Shown piece after piece: positions 46,650 to 57,731 of a stretch of DNA of 64,000 nucleotides. The DNA lies in NCBI GenBank assembly GCA_947259995.1, contig CAMYOK010000011.1, positions 247,900 to 311,899 on the forward strand. The letters are read 5' to 3'. Under the pieces are notes generated by a model. That model searched no databases. It worked only from the letters and a program-made list of their open reading frames with translations, and was not told the DNA's origin. Numbering within the stretch: position 1 is the stretch's first letter; every line of letters begins with the position of its first letter. This DNA comes from an uncultured Pseudomonadales bacterium (lineage in GTDB: Bacteria; Pseudomonadota; Gammaproteobacteria; Pseudomonadales; Pseudohongiellaceae). The position numbers were made by a program, and so were the translations under genes.

Positions 46650-47453
46650 ATGACCACTTCCACTGAGACTGGAAATCCCTCCAACCCACTAGCGCGCAAA
46701 ATCGTCACAGTAGTCGCCATTCTTTCGTTGATCGGCGGTATCGCCTTAGGAGTCTATGCCTTATTTGCTGCTTTAGGCGTGTGGTTTGGCATGTGGGATT
46801 TCCGCACTGGCTTTAATATGTTGCGCACCGTCAACGCCAGTGCCGACTGGACAGCGTGGATCAGCCTCGCCGTCACCATTGCTGTGTTCGTTGCGGCAAG
46901 CAAACTTGGGCTTGCGAACGCCAAAAAGCTCACGGCGTTTGCGGCTGTTGGTACGCTTGCGGCAACACTGGCTTATATTGTGCCCGAGACCTATCGTCCG
47001 GCTGAGGGCATTCCGCCTATTCACGACATCACCACCGACACAGACAATCCGCCGCAATATATTGCCATTGCTCCGTTGCGCGCCGACGCACCTAATAATA
47101 TGGTGTATGGCGAACAAGCAAACTGGGACAAGGCCCGTATGGCGGCGGCACAGAATGAAGCGTACCCCGATATCGTGCCACAGGAGTTTAGCGAGTCTAA
47201 AGAGGTAGTATTCGAGCGTGCTCTAAACGCGGCCCAGGCACTAGGCTGGGAGATTGTTGAACAAAATGCCGCCACTGGACGTATCGAGGCTACAGACACA
47301 ACGTTTTGGTTTAGATTTAAAGACGACGTAGTCATTGTGGTCGACGAAACGCCACAGGGCTCCGTGCTCAATGCTCGCTCGCTCTCGCGTGTTGGCACTA
47401 GTGATGTCGGCAAGAATGCGGCGCGCCTAAGAGAGTTCTTCGCGCGGCTTTAA
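46650..47453 (+). CDS. DUF1499 membrane protein
   Basis: 267 aa: three N-terminal membrane helices (about 18-45, 65-85, 95-112) then a soluble DUF1499 domain (PLRADAPNNMVYGEQ then ERALNAAQALGWEIVEQNAATGRIEATDTTFWFRFKDDVVI). Function of the family is unknown; homologues are widespread in Proteobacteria. ATG 46650 has AAAAAGGAA upstream. Confidence 0.85.
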   Translation: MTTSTETGNPSNPLARKIVTVVAILSLIGGIALGVYALFAALGVWFGMWDFRTGFNMLRTVNASADWTAWISLAVTIAVFVAASKLGLANAKKLTAFAAVGTLAATLAYIVPETYRPAEGIPPIHDITTDTDNPPQYIAIAPLRADAPNNMVYGEQANWDKARMAAAQNEAYPDIVPQEFSESKEVVFERALNAAQALGWEIVEQNAATGRIEATDTTFWFRFKDDVVIVVDETPQGSVLNARSLSRVGTSDVGKNAARLREFFARL

Positions 47454-47470
47454 AGATACTGTGTAAGCAC

Positions 47471-47746
47471 TCACTTGCTGTTATTCCGCCTGCTTGCGTT
47501 TAAACGCTTAATAAGCCAAAGACGCAAAGGCGGAATATCCGTCGCCAACAAGGCCAATCCTAGGGGAATCATCCAAAACCCTAAGACTGGCAAAAACCCC
47601 AGAATTCCGCCAAAAATAAGCAAGACTCCCATTAAGCCGCGCAGCAATGGCGGTAAGAAACGTTCCCCTTTTCGTAAAAATCGATACGACATCGCGACAA
47701 TTCGGCGTTTATTTTGAGAGTTCTGAGGGTTCGACTTTTTTGTCAT
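47471..47746 (-). CDS. Small inner-membrane protein
   Basis: 91-aa basic protein with one long hydrophobic region (RGLMGVLLIFGGILGFLPVL then GFWMIPLGLALLATDIPPL), giving one or two helices. I recognise the pattern from unnamed small membrane proteins but no function. ATG 47746 has GAGGCGGTG upstream. The ribosome site lies partly in a GCACCG/CGGTGC hairpin (47751-47771). Convergent with the DUF1499 gene. Confidence 0.65.
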   Translation of the reverse strand: MTKKSNPQNSQNKRRIVAMSYRFLRKGERFLPPLLRGLMGVLLIFGGILGFLPVLGFWMIPLGLALLATDIPPLRLWLIKRLNASRRNNSK

Positions 47747-47832
47747 GATTGCACCGCCTCTTTGTCGGTGCTTGGCCTTGCTGCGGTATGTTATGCTTGC
47801 GCTCGTACTATCAAGTTGATGTAGGGTATTTC

Positions 47833-48312
47833 GTGCAACGAACACAGAAAATGTTTCTATTTAGCGCTATTGCGCTCGTCGTTTTGTCCGTTTCACAATT
47901 GGGCAGCTATCTAGTCAACACCAGTATCCCAATAGGCACCACAATCGAATGGACCCCCATAGTGCATCTCACCCATATCCGTAATATGGGTGGTGTGTTT
48001 GGCATGTTTCAAGGTCGCGGATGGGTATTTGCGCTTTTCAGCCTCATCTTAGTCACGGGTTTAATAGTCTACCTACTACGTAGCCAGCAAGTGCGCTTCT
48101 ACGAGTACATCTGTTTTGGCTTCATTGCCGGTGGGGGCGCCAGCAATATTCTTGATCGCCTGGTCTATGGCAGCGTAATTGACTTCATCAACGTGCAAGG
48201 CGTCCCCTACTGGCACTATATTTTCAACACTGCCGATGTCATGGTTCATGTAGGCCTTTGGCCAATGTTGTACTGGAGCATTTTCTCTCCCAACCATGAA
48301 CAAAACGCTTAG
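47833..48312 (+). CDS. LspA-like (signal peptidase II family) protein with altered N-terminal residues
   Basis: 159-aa integral membrane protein with about four helices. The two catalytic Asp positions of lipoprotein signal peptidase are kept: D108 in GGASNILDRLVYGSVIDFI and D135 in FNTADVMVH, plus HIRNMGGVFGMF. The conserved first-helix Asp and following Lys (E. coli D23-x-x-x-K27) are replaced, reading SQLGSYL. It is not near ileS, the usual lspA neighbour, so it may be a paralogue with changed role. GTG 47833 or ATG 47851 as start. Annotated as LspA-like only. Confidence 0.78.
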   Translation: MQRTQKMFLFSAIALVVLSVSQLGSYLVNTSIPIGTTIEWTPIVHLTHIRNMGGVFGMFQGRGWVFALFSLILVTGLIVYLLRSQQVRFYEYICFGFIAGGGASNILDRLVYGSVIDFINVQGVPYWHYIFNTADVMVHVGLWPMLYWSIFSPNHEQNA

Positions 48313-48315
48313 CGC

Positions 48316-49491
48316 CTATCCATAGACACTAAGCGCGGCGCTCACAGCTCGAGCCGTTTGCACCTCTGCCTTCTGGGCAACTAGCGCCGACTCTAGTGCA
48401 GTCAAACAATGCAGTACATTCTTCTGCGAGCTCGCATAACCCATCAAGCCTACGCGCCAGATCTTCCCTGCCAGTGTCCCTAACCCCGCACCGATCTCAA
48501 GGTCGTATTGAGCAAGCAATGTGCTTCTGAGCAATGCTTCGTCTACCCCCTGTGGGACACAGACCGCATTGAGCTGTGGCAAACGCGATTCTTGTGCCAC
48601 TAGAACAGACAAGCCCATCGCCTCTAAGCCCGCCACAAACGCTGTGTGGTGCAAAGTATGTCGAGCCCAAGCATTGTCCAAACCTTCTTCGTGCAAGCAC
48701 AGCAAGGCCTCATGCAGGGCATACAACGGATTTATAGGCGCGGTATGGTGATAGCTACGTTTACTACTCTGCCCCCAATATCCCATAACTAGGTTCATAT
48801 CGAGGAACCAACTCTGGACTTTGGTCTTGCGGGTCTTAATCACTTCTACTGCTTTTGGGCTAAAGCTCACAGGTGATAAGCCCGGTATGCAGGAAAGACA
48901 CTTCTGCGAGCCCGAGTAGATCGCATCGATACCCCAGCCATCTACATCTAATTCAACGCCACCTAGAGAAGTCACGGCATCAACGACCGCAAGACAATCA
49001 TATTGCCTTGCCAGAGCCGCCAGCGCCTGCGCGTCGCTACGAACACCGGTGGAAGTTTCTGCGTGTACAAAAGCCAATAATTTGGCGTCAGGGTGCTGCT
49101 TTAACGCGGTTTCTACTTTTTCCAGATCGATGGCTTTACCCCAATCATCGTGCACCATGACGGCAGTGCATCCGGCTCGCTCTACGTTCTCCTGCATACG
49201 GCCACCGAAAGCGCCGTTACTGCAAACAATTGCTTTGTCCCCACGCTCAAGCAGATTCACAAACACCGCTTCCATGCCTGCCGAGCCAGGAGCTGAGATT
49301 GGTAGTGTTAGCTCATTGCGAGTTTTAAACGCGTATTGCAACAGCCCCTTGATCTCATCCATCAGGCGAATAAACTCTGGATCGAGATGACCTATGGTTG
49401 GTCGCGACAAGGCTTCTAAAACGCGAGGATTGACGTCCGAGGGCCCGGGGCCCATCAAGGATCTAACTGGTGGATGAAATGAATTGCTCAT
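48316..49491 (-). CDS. Alanine--glyoxylate / serine--glyoxylate aminotransferase
   Basis: PLP fold type I, class V aminotransferase, about 391 aa. LMGPGPSDVNPRVLEALSRP, ISAPGSAGMEAVFVNLLE, ETSTGV (near 145-150), D171 and PLP lysine K197 in IYSGSQKCLS, then YHHTAPINPLYALHEAL. The resemblance is to AGXT/PucG proteins, which transaminate glyoxylate. ATG 49491 has GGGAG upstream; the longer frame to 49548 would run into the terminator. Located immediately downstream of the ribosomal protein terminator. Confidence 0.87.
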   Translation of the reverse strand: MSNSFHPPVRSLMGPGPSDVNPRVLEALSRPTIGHLDPEFIRLMDEIKGLLQYAFKTRNELTLPISAPGSAGMEAVFVNLLERGDKAIVCSNGAFGGRMQENVERAGCTAVMVHDDWGKAIDLEKVETALKQHPDAKLLAFVHAETSTGVRSDAQALAALARQYDCLAVVDAVTSLGGVELDVDGWGIDAIYSGSQKCLSCIPGLSPVSFSPKAVEVIKTRKTKVQSWFLDMNLVMGYWGQSSKRSYHHTAPINPLYALHEALLCLHEEGLDNAWARHTLHHTAFVAGLEAMGLSVLVAQESRLPQLNAVCVPQGVDEALLRSTLLAQYDLEIGAGLGTLAGKIWRVGLMGYASSQKNVLHCLTALESALVAQKAEVQTARAVSAALSVYG

Positions 49492-49508
49492 ACTTAACTC
49501 CCAGAAAC

Positions 49509-49537
49509 GAAAAAGCCGAGCTAAACTCGGCTTTTTC
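49509..49537. terminator. Strong terminator of the alpha operon
   Basis: GAAAAAGCCGAG (49509-49520) pairs perfectly with CTCGGCTTTTTC (49526-49537) across a 5-base loop. Read on the minus strand it ends in a U-tract after rplQ, and it may be bidirectional. Confidence 0.9.
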
Positions 49538-49560
49538 AATCGATACATAAAACGCTCAAA

Positions 49561-49944
49561 TTACTCTGCGTCTTCTAGCCCTGAATTTGGACGATCGACG
49601 AACTCAACATACGCCATCGGCGCGTTGTCACCTGGACGCATACCGCACTTAAGAATACGGATATAGCCACCTGGACGTTCGTTATAGCGTGGACCAAGGT
49701 CAGTAAAAAGCTTACCAACAGCGGCTTTATCGCGCAAACGGTTAAAGGCTAGACGACGATTAGCAACGCTATCGTTTTTTGCTAGGGTAACCATAGGCTC
49801 TGCAACCATACGCAGTTCTTTTGCCTTGATCAGGGTAGTCTTGATAATTTCGTGCTCAACCAAAGCTACTGTCAAACTGCGCAGCAATGCCTTGCGGTGT
49901 GAGCTATTTCGGCTGAGTTGACGTCCACTTTTACGATGACGCAT
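49561..49944 (-). CDS. rplQ: Ribosomal protein L17
   Basis: Large-subunit protein, 127 aa, last gene of the alpha operon. N-terminal [20 protein letters not shown] is diagnostic, and [26 protein letters not shown] closes the core. Followed by the 49509-49537 terminator. Confidence 0.98.
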   Translation of the reverse strand: MRHRKSGRQLSRNSSHRKALLRSLTVALVEHEIIKTTLIKAKELRMVAEPMVTLAKNDSVANRRLAFNRLRDKAAVGKLFTDLGPRYNERPGGYIRILKCGMRPGDNAPMAYVEFVDRPNSGLEDAE

Positions 49945-50058
49945 ATCTTCTAATTCCTATACTTACCTAGCACCTGTTGGCACGTGGTCACTCTATGTTA
50001 ATAATCTTCTGGGCTGACCTTAAGTCCAGCCACAAACCAGTCACTTAATCGGACTTAC

Positions 50059-51054
50059 TTACGCACGCTCATCTGTGCGAAGGCTAGACGGTGGCCAGTT
50101 TTCTAAACGAAGTCCTAAAGACAAACCGCGAGTTGCAAGAACGTCTTTGATTTCTGTTAGAGATTTCTTACCCAAATTTGGTGTCTTGAGTAGCTCAACC
50201 TCTGTGCGCTGAATCAGGTCGCCAATATAGTAGATATCTTCAGCCTTCAGACAGTTCGCAGAACGTACTGTTAACTCAAGGTCATCTACTGGACGCAATA
50301 GAATCGGATCTATTTCGTCCTCTGGCTCTTCTGGCTCGCTAGCCACTTGGCTCTGCAAGTCAACAAACACTGCTAATTGATGTTGAAGAATTGTCGCAGC
50401 ACGACGGATAGCTTCTTCAGGATCAATAGTACCGTTAGTGCGCAGATCAATAATCAATTTGTCTAAGTCAGTACGCTGCTCAACACGCGTGCTCTCTACT
50501 GAGTACGACACAGTCGTCACAGGAGTATATGAGGCATCGAGGAACAGACGGCCAACTGCTCGAGTTTCGTCGTCGTTAGAAGCACGAGTATCGGCTGGAG
50601 AGTATCCACGGCCTTTACGCACTGTTAGACGCATATTTAACTCGCCTGAATCATTCAAGCTTGCAATCACATGCTCTGGGTTAACGATTTCAACATCGTG
50701 CCCGACAGTGATGTCACCAGCAGTGACAACGCCTTTGCCTTTCGCATTAAGCGTGATTACCGCTTCTTCTTGTCCGTTCAGTAAGATCGCAACACCTTTC
50801 AAGTTAAGAAGGATCTCGATTACATCTTCCTGTACGCCTTCAATAGTGCTGTACTCATGCACCACGCCGTCGATCTCTACTTCTTCGATCGCTGCGCCCG
50901 GCATTGAGGAAAGTAATATTCTTCTTAGCGCATTTCCTAAAGTATGACCGAAGCCTCTTTCAAGCGGCTCAAGCACCACCTTTGAATGGCACTTGTCATA
51001 CTCTTCAACCTTAATCAGTTGCGGTGTCAAAAAATCCGACAATGAAATCTGCAT
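50059..51054 (-). CDS. rpoA: RNA polymerase alpha subunit
   Basis: 331-aa alpha subunit: dimerising N-terminal domain ([20 protein letters not shown]) and C-terminal DNA/activator-binding domain ([40 protein letters not shown]). ATG 51054 has AAGGGTG upstream and matches the family start MQISLSDFL; a GTG at 51069 is not needed. Confidence 0.98.
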   Translation of the reverse strand: MQISLSDFLTPQLIKVEEYDKCHSKVVLEPLERGFGHTLGNALRRILLSSMPGAAIEEVEIDGVVHEYSTIEGVQEDVIEILLNLKGVAILLNGQEEAVITLNAKGKGVVTAGDITVGHDVEIVNPEHVIASLNDSGELNMRLTVRKGRGYSPADTRASNDDETRAVGRLFLDASYTPVTTVSYSVESTRVEQRTDLDKLIIDLRTNGTIDPEEAIRRAATILQHQLAVFVDLQSQVASEPEEPEDEIDPILLRPVDDLELTVRSANCLKAEDIYYIGDLIQRTEVELLKTPNLGKKSLTEIKDVLATRGLSLGLRLENWPPSSLRTDERA

Positions 51055-51083
51055 GGAATCACCCTTCACACTTAGCCAGTTTA

Positions 51084-51704
51084 CTACTTGGAGTAAAGCT
51101 CAACTATCAAGTTTTCGTTAATGTCAGGAGACAAGTCAGCACGATCAGGCTTACGACTGAAGGAACCTTCTAATTTCTCGCTGTTTACGCTGATCCACTC
51201 TACTGGGCTACGCTGTGCGGCTAGCTCAAGAGCTGACTTAATACGTAGTTGCTCTTTCGCTTTCGAGCGCACAGAAATGACATCACCGGGTGATACCTGA
51301 TACGAAGGGACGTTAACAACGTCTCCGTTCACAAGAATAGACTTGTGAGTAACGAGCTGACGCGATTCTGCACGTGTAGAGCCAAAGCCTATACGGTAAA
51401 CCACGTTATCAAGACGAGACTCGAGCAATTGCAACAGGTTCTCACCAGTCGCGCCTTTCAGGCGAGCAGCTTCTTTGTAGTAGCCACTGAATTGCTTCTC
51501 GAGTACACCGTACATTCTGCGCACTTTTTGCTTCTCGCGCAGCTGTACGCCGTAATCAGACAAACGACCGCGTCGCAGACCATGCTGTCCTGGCGCGTTC
51601 TCAGTCTTACACTTACTGTCTAAAGGACGAACGCCGCTCTTCAGGAACAGATCCGTACCTTCGCGTCGTGCCAGTTTACATTTCGGGCCTAAATAACGGG
51701 CCAT
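51084..51704 (-). CDS. rpsD: Ribosomal protein S4
   Basis: 206 aa, first assembly protein of the 16S 5' domain and, in E. coli, translational repressor of the alpha operon. Starts [19 protein letters not shown]. Only Cys9 and Cys31 remain, so there is no zinc site (C-minus type). Confidence 0.98.
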   Translation of the reverse strand: MARYLGPKCKLARREGTDLFLKSGVRPLDSKCKTENAPGQHGLRRGRLSDYGVQLREKQKVRRMYGVLEKQFSGYYKEAARLKGATGENLLQLLESRLDNVVYRIGFGSTRAESRQLVTHKSILVNGDVVNVPSYQVSPGDVISVRSKAKEQLRIKSALELAAQRSPVEWISVNSEKLEGSFSRKPDRADLSPDINENLIVELYSK

Positions 51705-51787
51705 ATACTGTCTCCTATGTTCTTATCTATTGGAGATAAGCCACTAAATTTCATGAGTCCTAACAAAGTGATTCGAAACGGCAGTGT

Positions 51788-52186
51788 TTATACACGACGC
51801 TTCTTGGGTGGACGACAGCCGTTATGGGGCATAGGCGTTACGTCAGTAATATTGCTAACTTTCAGACCACAACCGTTCAAGGCTCTGACTGCAGACTCGC
51901 GGCCTGGCCCTGGACCATTTACTTTCACGTCCAAATTCTTAAGGCCGTATAGCTCGATAGCCGCCTTACCAGCACGCTCTGCCGCAACCTGAGCCGCGAA
52001 AGGGGTACTTTTACGTGAACCACGGAAACCAGAGCCACCGGAAGTCGCCCAACTCAGCGCATTGCCCTGACGATCCGTAATCGTAATGATTGTGTTGTTA
52101 AACGAAGCATGAATGAACGCAATACCGTCCACGACCGCTTTGCGGGCCTTCTTCTTCGTTGATTTCGCTGCTGCTGGCTTTGCCAT
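51788..52186 (-). CDS. rpsK: Ribosomal protein S11
   Basis: 132 aa, 30S platform. [36 protein letters not shown] and [20 protein letters not shown] are hallmark segments. 83-base gap to rpsD. Confidence 0.98.
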   Translation of the reverse strand: MAKPAAAKSTKKKARKAVVDGIAFIHASFNNTIITITDRQGNALSWATSGGSGFRGSRKSTPFAAQVAAERAGKAAIELYGLKNLDVKVNGPGPGRESAVRALNGCGLKVSNITDVTPMPHNGCRPPKKRRV

Positions 52187-52288
52187 AAATTATTCCTGAT
52201 TCAATTTGACTGCGTCTTAAGCATTACACTAAAACTGACCACCTAATAATTAGGGGTCCAAAAGGCCAAGGCCTCGTTTATTCAAACA

Positions 52289-52645
52289 TTACTTGCGAAT
52301 AGGCTTGCGTGGACCTTTACGCGTACGCGCATTAGTCTTAGTACGTTGGCCACGCACAGGTAGCGAACGACGGTGACGAATCCCGCGGAAACACCCTAGA
52401 TCCATCAAGCGCTTAATTGCCATAGACAATTCACGACGAAGATCACCTTCCACTGTGAATTTGGCAACTTCCGCACGAATGGTGTCTAGTTCTTCGTTGC
52501 TCAGAGCACTAGTCTTGGTATGCGGAGCAATACCAGAATTCGCGCATATCGCCTTCGCCCTAGTTGCACCGATTCCGAAGACGTAGCCAAGGGAAATCAC
52601 AATATGCTTATTATCCGGTATGTTGACACCTGCAATACGTGCCAT
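52289..52645 (-). CDS. rpsM: Ribosomal protein S13
   Basis: 118 aa, 30S head; starts [19 protein letters not shown], ends [18 protein letters not shown]. The 106 bases between rpmJ and rpsM contain TTGATT and TATATC about 15 bp apart on the minus strand, a weak promoter candidate, and would be the place for an S4-type alpha-operon leader. Confidence 0.98.
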   Translation of the reverse strand: MARIAGVNIPDNKHIVISLGYVFGIGATRAKAICANSGIAPHTKTSALSNEELDTIRAEVAKFTVEGDLRRELSMAIKRLMDLGCFRGIRHRRSLPVRGQRTKTNARTRKGPRKPIRK

Positions 52646-52751
52646 ATTTTTACTCCACTTTAAATATTACGTACGGACCCAGAAAAAACCTGAGCCAAAA
52701 TTACGGGGGGCAAAGGATATACTCTGACCTCTAAAAAATCAACCAAGTCGA

Positions 52752-52868
52752 TTAGCCTTGGCGTTGCTTATGTCGTGGCTCAGCCGAACAAATCACTCTG
52801 ACGACGCCATTGCGCTTGATCACTTTGCACTTACGACAGACTTTCTTTACTGATGCTCTAACTTTCAC
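52752..52868 (-). CDS. rpmJ: Ribosomal protein L36
   Basis: 38-aa protein translated from GTG 52868: V-K-V-R-A-S-V-K-K, then C11-x2-C14, C27 and H33 as zinc ligands, ending RHKQRQG. GGGAGAGA precedes the start. Too short for a usual ORF cut-off, but unmistakable and in its standard place between secY and rpsM. Confidence 0.96.
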   Translation of the reverse strand: MKVRASVKKVCRKCKVIKRNGVVRVICSAEPRHKQRQG

Positions 52869-52936
52869 TTTCTCTCTCCCAACATTCGCAAGGTCTAGAT
52901 TCTCCCAGGGACGCTTCCCCCGTGGGCAGTTCTAAA

Positions 52937-54262
52937 TTACAGGCCGCTGCGGCCAAAACTACCCAGGTTTGACTTCTTCATCAGCGAATCATACTGATGA
53001 GACATCAAATGAGATTGCACCTGAGACATAAAATCCATGCTTACCACAACAACGATCAAAAGCGCTGTTCCACCCAAATTAAACGGCACGTTAGCCATCA
53101 TTTGGAAGAAGTTAGGGAGTAGACATACCAAAGTGATATATACCGCTCCAAACATCGTCAATCGCGTCAACACGAGATCTATATACTTAGCAGTCTGCTC
53201 ACCAGGACGGATCCCTGGAATAAAAGCACCAGAACGTTTGAGGTTCTCTGCTACATCTTTCGGGTTAAACACCAAGGCCGTGTAAAAGAAACAGAAAAAC
53301 ACGATCATGGCACTAAATATAATGATATATAACGGTTGCCCTGGCCCAATCATTAACGCGAGGTCCTGCAACCATTCAGCGCCATCAGACTGACCAAACC
53401 ACTGCCCTAAGGAGGCAGGGAACAACAATATACTACTCGCAAAGATCGCTGGGATAACGCCCGCCATATTTACCTTTAAAGGCAGGTGGCTAGACTGTGC
53501 CGCATACATTTTGCGGCCCTGCTGACGTTTTGCGTAATTCACTGTAATCCGGCGCTGCCCACGTTCGATAAAGACGATCGCTGCAATCACTGCAACTGCA
53601 ATGATGGCCACAACAAACAGTAACAAGCCGCTGATCTGCCCCTCATACGCTTGGGTAAGAGAGTTGCCGATTGCACCAGGCAAGCCTGCCACAATACCAG
53701 CGAAAATCAGCATGGATATACCGTTACCAACACCGCGTTCCGTGATTTGCTCGCCGAGCCACATCATGAACATAGCACCGGTCACTAGCGAAATTACCGC
53801 CGTAGTTGTAAACGCTATCCCTGGGTTATAGGCCATTGGCGCCAACAAACCCACTGTCATGCCTGTGCCTTGCACCGTCGCCAACACCAACGCACCGTAA
53901 CGCGTATATTGTGTAATTTTACGACGCCCAGACTCACCTTCTTTCTTAAGCTGTTCTAACTGCGGACTAACCGCCGAAAGCAACTGCATAATAATCGACG
54001 ACGAGATATACGGCATGATGCCCAAGGCCACGATACTCATACGTTCCAAGGCGCCGCCCGAGAACATATTGAATAGGCCCAAGAACGTGCCTTCGTTCTG
54101 CTGGAACAGATTCGTTAACTGATTAGGGTCGATGCCTGGAACCGGAATATGCGTCCCTATGCGATATACAATAAGTGCCACCAACAAAAACAACAGGCGA
54201 GCCTTGAGCTCGCCCAGACCGGCACCGATCTTCTCGGGATTAATATTTGGTTTAGTCGCCAT
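52937..54262 (-). CDS. secY: Sec translocon subunit SecY
   Basis: 441-aa ten-helix channel protein. [49 protein letters not shown] and [20 protein letters not shown] are present. Starts 10 bases after rplO. Confidence 0.98.
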   Translation of the reverse strand: MATKPNINPEKIGAGLGELKARLLFLLVALIVYRIGTHIPVPGIDPNQLTNLFQQNEGTFLGLFNMFSGGALERMSIVALGIMPYISSSIIMQLLSAVSPQLEQLKKEGESGRRKITQYTRYGALVLATVQGTGMTVGLLAPMAYNPGIAFTTTAVISLVTGAMFMMWLGEQITERGVGNGISMLIFAGIVAGLPGAIGNSLTQAYEGQISGLLLFVVAIIAVAVIAAIVFIERGQRRITVNYAKRQQGRKMYAAQSSHLPLKVNMAGVIPAIFASSILLFPASLGQWFGQSDGAEWLQDLALMIGPGQPLYIIIFSAMIVFFCFFYTALVFNPKDVAENLKRSGAFIPGIRPGEQTAKYIDLVLTRLTMFGAVYITLVCLLPNFFQMMANVPFNLGGTALLIVVVVSMDFMSQVQSHLMSHQYDSLMKKSNLGSFGRSGL

Positions 54263-54272
54263 CGCGGTCTAA

Positions 54273-54773
54273 TTAGTCCTTTTTAGCAGCTTGCTTAGGA
54301 AGTTTTTTGCCGTTCTTACCAACATTGTGAACGACCTCATCCTCAATCACTTTTCCGCCGGCTGCTTCGATCGCCGCGCGAGCACCACTGCTCACTCGAA
54401 GACCTTTAACAGTCAAAGGCTTAGTCACTTCACCGGAAAGCATTACTTTCACACGGCGAATAACGCTAGTGACCAGACCCGCTTCGCGTAGCGCCGCTAG
54501 ATCGATCACATCAGCTGTAACGGCTGCAAGCTCGCTAGTACGAACCTCCGCAGTGATACGGCTAACACGTGAAGAGAAACCATACTTAGGCAAACGACGC
54601 TGCAAAGGCATTTGACCGCCTTCGAAACCTGGACGTACTGTGCCGCCACTACGTGATTTCTGACCTTTGTGACCAGTACCACATGTCTTACCTAGACCGC
54701 TACCAATACCGCGGCCTACACGGCGACGTGGCTTAGTGCTACCTGGCGCTGGGCTCAATGTATTCAAATGCAT
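54273..54773 (-). CDS. rplO: Ribosomal protein L15 with C-terminal extension
   Basis: 166 aa, versus about 144 in E. coli. The core ([58 protein letters not shown] and [12 protein letters not shown]) is standard; a basic tail of about 20 residues ([17 protein letters not shown]) is extra. Confidence 0.97.
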   Translation of the reverse strand: MHLNTLSPAPGSTKPRRRVGRGIGSGLGKTCGTGHKGQKSRSGGTVRPGFEGGQMPLQRRLPKYGFSSRVSRITAEVRTSELAAVTADVIDLAALREAGLVTSVIRRVKVMLSGEVTKPLTVKGLRVSSGARAAIEAAGGKVIEDEVVHNVGKNGKKLPKQAAKKD

Positions 54774-54776
54774 GAC

Positions 54777-54965
54777 TTACTCCTCGCCTTCAACAGACAA
54801 CATATAGCGAATCTTAGTGATCAGACCACGGTTAGCCGGGGTATCCAACACTTCAACGCTCTGATGCATACGACGTAGACCGAGACCTTTAAGGCACTGA
54901 CGATGTCTTTCCATCGTTCCAATCGGGCTGCGAACCAGAGTGATCTTTACTTGTTTTGTAGCCAT
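54777..54965 (-). CDS. rpmD: Ribosomal protein L30
   Basis: 62 aa; [20 protein letters not shown] and [20 protein letters not shown] identify it. 5 bases from rpsE. Confidence 0.97.
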   Translation of the reverse strand: MATKQVKITLVRSPIGTMERHRQCLKGLGLRRMHQSVEVLDTPANRGLITKIRYMLSVEGEE

Positions 54966-54970
54966 ATCTG

Positions 54971-55480
54971 CTAACCCAATATATCTTCGAGAGTTTTACC
55001 GCGCTTCGCAGCAACGCTTTCCGGCGCGCGCATATTTTTTAGTCCCTTAAACGTTGCGTGAACAACGTTTACTGGATTTGTAGAGCCGTAGCACTTAGCT
55101 AGTACGTTTTGTACACCAGCAAGCTCCATAATGGCGCGCATCGCACCACCAGCAATTACACCAGTACCTTCAGAGGCTGGTTGCATATAGATCTTAGAAG
55201 CGCCGTGGCGCGCCTTGATTGGATACTCAAGAGTATGGCCATCGAGAGACACTGAGATCATATTGCGACGCGCAGCTTCCATTGCCTTTTGGATTGCCAA
55301 AGGCACTTCACGAGCTTTACCACGACCAAAACCAACACGGCCATTGCCATCGCCTACAGCAGTCAATGCTGTGAAACTGAAGATACGGCCACCTTTTACA
55401 ACTTTGGCGACACGGTTTACCTGGATCAACTTCTCCTGCAAACCTTCTTCATTCTTTCTAGCGTCTTCTTTAAATGCCAT
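54971..55480 (-). CDS. rpsE: Ribosomal protein S5
   Basis: 169 aa, 30S accuracy protein. [38 protein letters not shown] and [19 protein letters not shown] are diagnostic. Confidence 0.98.
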   Translation of the reverse strand: MAFKEDARKNEEGLQEKLIQVNRVAKVVKGGRIFSFTALTAVGDGNGRVGFGRGKAREVPLAIQKAMEAARRNMISVSLDGHTLEYPIKARHGASKIYMQPASEGTGVIAGGAMRAIMELAGVQNVLAKCYGSTNPVNVVHATFKGLKNMRAPESVAAKRGKTLEDILG

Positions 55481-55494
55481 ATCTCATTCAACCC

Positions 55495-55845
55495 TTAAAA
55501 TTCCAGACCGCCTTCTCGTGCGGCGTCGGCCAGTGCCTTAACTCGGCCATGGTAGTTATATCCAGCGCGATCGAAAGCGACAGAGCTGATACCAGCTGCT
55601 TTCGCACGTTCCGCGATCATGGCCCCAATCTTAGTAGCCGCTGCAACGTTGCCTGTGGCAGTCCCGCGTAGGGATTTATCCAGGGTAGAAGCGCTAGCCA
55701 AAATCTCGGCACCACTTGGAGAAATAATTTGTGCATAGATGTGACGCGGAGTGCGATATACACACAAACGATTCACTTTCAGCTGACTGATCTTTGCTCT
55801 AGTTCTTCGCGCGCGACGAAGGCGCGCTTGTTTCTTAACGTTCAT
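55495..55845 (-). CDS. rplR: Ribosomal protein L18
   Basis: 116 aa, 5S rRNA-binding. [20 protein letters not shown] and [20 protein letters not shown] then AREGGLEF are recognised. Confidence 0.97.
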   Translation of the reverse strand: MNVKKQARLRRARRTRAKISQLKVNRLCVYRTPRHIYAQIISPSGAEILASASTLDKSLRGTATGNVAAATKIGAMIAERAKAAGISSVAFDRAGYNYHGRVKALADAAREGGLEF

Positions 55846-55856
55846 AGTCTCAAGCC

Positions 55857-56390
55857 TTATTTCTTCTTAGCTTCTTTCCTGTAAACATGCTCATCGAGAT
55901 AACGAATGCCTTTGCCTTTGTAGGGCTCAGGTGGTCGGAACTCGCGTATTTTTGCTGCAACTTCGCCTACTAACTGCTTGTCTGCACCAGAAAGCACAAT
56001 CTCTGTTGGAGATGGCGTTTCTGCAGTTACACCTTTAGGCACTTCGAAATCGATAGGGTGTGAATACCCAACCGAAATATTCAGTATATTGCCCTGCGCC
56101 TTGGCGCGATAACCAACGCCCTGGAGTTGCAACTTTTTCTGAAAACCTTCGCTGACACCTGTCACCATATTATTGATGAGCGCGCGGAAGGTTCCTGACA
56201 GCGCAACGGCTTGTCTCGAACCATTCTTGGCGGAAACGCGCAAGGTATCACCCTCTTTGCTCACTTCAACGGCGTCATGCAATGCCATCTCAAGATTGCC
56301 TTTGCTGCCTTTAACGGAGATCTGAGTTGCCGAAAAATTGGCCTCTACTCCCTTCGGCAATTGAACCGGGTTGTTTGCTACTCTGGACAT
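55857..56390 (-). CDS. rplF: Ribosomal protein L6
   Basis: 177 aa with two related halves; [17 protein letters not shown] start and [20 protein letters not shown] end. 33 bases follow rpsH. Confidence 0.98.
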   Translation of the reverse strand: MSRVANNPVQLPKGVEANFSATQISVKGSKGNLEMALHDAVEVSKEGDTLRVSAKNGSRQAVALSGTFRALINNMVTGVSEGFQKKLQLQGVGYRAKAQGNILNISVGYSHPIDFEVPKGVTAETPSPTEIVLSGADKQLVGEVAAKIREFRPPEPYKGKGIRYLDEHVYRKEAKKK

Positions 56391-56423
56391 ATTCGTGCTC
56401 TATTAACTGAATGACAGACTATT

Positions 56424-56819
56424 TTAGAATACCGTACACAAAATCTCGCCACCCAAACCAGCAGCGCGTGCCTGCTTGTCGGTCATTAGGCCTTTGTGTG
56501 TCGATACAATCGCAATTCCTAAACCACCGCGGTTAGTCGGTAGCTCATCCTTGCCTCGATAAATTCGAAGGCTTGGCTTGCTCGCGCGCTTAATCTCTTC
56601 GATTACAGCACGACCTTCAAAATACTTTAGGTCGATCGTTAGCGAAGGCTTCTTATCACCCTCAGTAACTGAAAAACCATTGATGTAACCTTCGTCTTGC
56701 AGCACTTGGCAAATAGCCACTTTGCTTTTTGAAGACGGTAGCTCTACAGACGGCAATTTAGCCATTTGTGCATTTCTGACACGAGTCAGTAGATCTGCTA
56801 TAGGGTCGGACATACTCAT
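56424..56819 (-). CDS. rpsH: Ribosomal protein S8
   Basis: 131 aa; [20 protein letters not shown] start, [21 protein letters not shown] and GGEILCTVF end. In E. coli it represses the spc operon by binding near rplE. Confidence 0.98.
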   Translation of the reverse strand: MSMSDPIADLLTRVRNAQMAKLPSVELPSSKSKVAICQVLQDEGYINGFSVTEGDKKPSLTIDLKYFEGRAVIEEIKRASKPSLRIYRGKDELPTNRGGLGIAIVSTHKGLMTDKQARAAGLGGEILCTVF

Positions 56820-56834
56820 AATTTTTACTCCAGC

Positions 56835-57140
56835 TTACCAGCTTGCCTTTGTCAGTCCTGGCACGTCACCGCGCATCGCTGCTTCACGCAGCTTGTGTCG
56901 GCACATACCAAACTTGCGGTATACACCATGAGGACGTCCAGTAATCTGGCAACGATTCTGTTGGCGAACAGGGCTGGCGTCACGCGGCATCTTTTGCAGC
57001 TTGACCTGTGCTTCCCACTTTTCATCGTCAGACGCGTTTACGTCGTTCAATATCGCTTTAATGGCCGCACGCTTAGCCGCGAATTTCGCTACTGTATCTG
57101 CGCGTTTCTTTTCACGAGCTATCATTGATCGCTTCGCCAT
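56835..57140 (-). CDS. rpsN: Ribosomal protein S14 (long, zinc-free form)
   Basis: 101 aa beginning [20 protein letters not shown], ending [12 protein letters not shown]. No CxxC zinc ligands, the C-minus form. AAGGAG precedes ATG 57140. Confidence 0.98.
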   Translation of the reverse strand: MAKRSMIAREKKRADTVAKFAAKRAAIKAILNDVNASDDEKWEAQVKLQKMPRDASPVRQQNRCQITGRPHGVYRKFGMCRHKLREAAMRGDVPGLTKASW

Positions 57141-57141
57141 C

Positions 57142-57711
57142 TTAAGACTCCTTAGTCTCTGCTTTAGCAACAGTGCCTTTGAAAGGGAAGCGCAACGCTG
57201 TTAGAAGCGCGCGACCTTCATCATCTGTCTGAGCAGTAGTCGTAATTGTGATATCCATCCCTCGGAGACTGTCGATCTTGTCGTAGTCAATCTCTGGGAA
57301 GATAATCTGTTCAGTAACGCCCATCGCGTAGTTGCCACGACCGTCAAATGCTTTCGGGCTCAATCCACGGAAGTCACGGATACGCGGTATAGCGACACCG
57401 ATAAGACGTTCTAGGAATTCGTACATGCGCTCACCGCGCAAAGTGACCTTGCAACCGATCGGCCAGCCAGCACGAATCTTAAAGCCAGCGATTGAACGAC
57501 GCGCTTTAGTGATTACAACTTTCTGACCAGAGATCATTTCCAATTCGTTTGCGGCGTTCTCAAGAATCTTCTTATCGTTAACCGCTTCACCTACGCCCAT
57601 GTTCAAAACCACTTTCGTGATTTTTGGGACGCGCATTGGATTGTCATACCCGAACTCTTTAGTCAGGGCTGGTATCACTTCTTTCTTGTAAAACTCTCTC
57701 AACTGAGCCAT
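57142..57711 (-). CDS. rplE: Ribosomal protein L5
   Basis: 189 aa, about 10 longer than E. coli at the C-terminus. [40 protein letters not shown] and [20 protein letters not shown] identify it. Confidence 0.98.
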   Translation of the reverse strand: MAQLREFYKKEVIPALTKEFGYDNPMRVPKITKVVLNMGVGEAVNDKKILENAANELEMISGQKVVITKARRSIAGFKIRAGWPIGCKVTLRGERMYEFLERLIGVAIPRIRDFRGLSPKAFDGRGNYAMGVTEQIIFPEIDYDKIDSLRGMDITITTTAQTDDEGRALLTALRFPFKGTVAKAETKES

Positions 57712-57731
57712 TTGGGCAACCTGAATATACG

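Noticed and set aside
52646..52751. Alpha-operon promoter ahead of rpsM
   Set aside because: TTGATT and TATATC are only about 15 bp apart; too weak to list as a separate feature.
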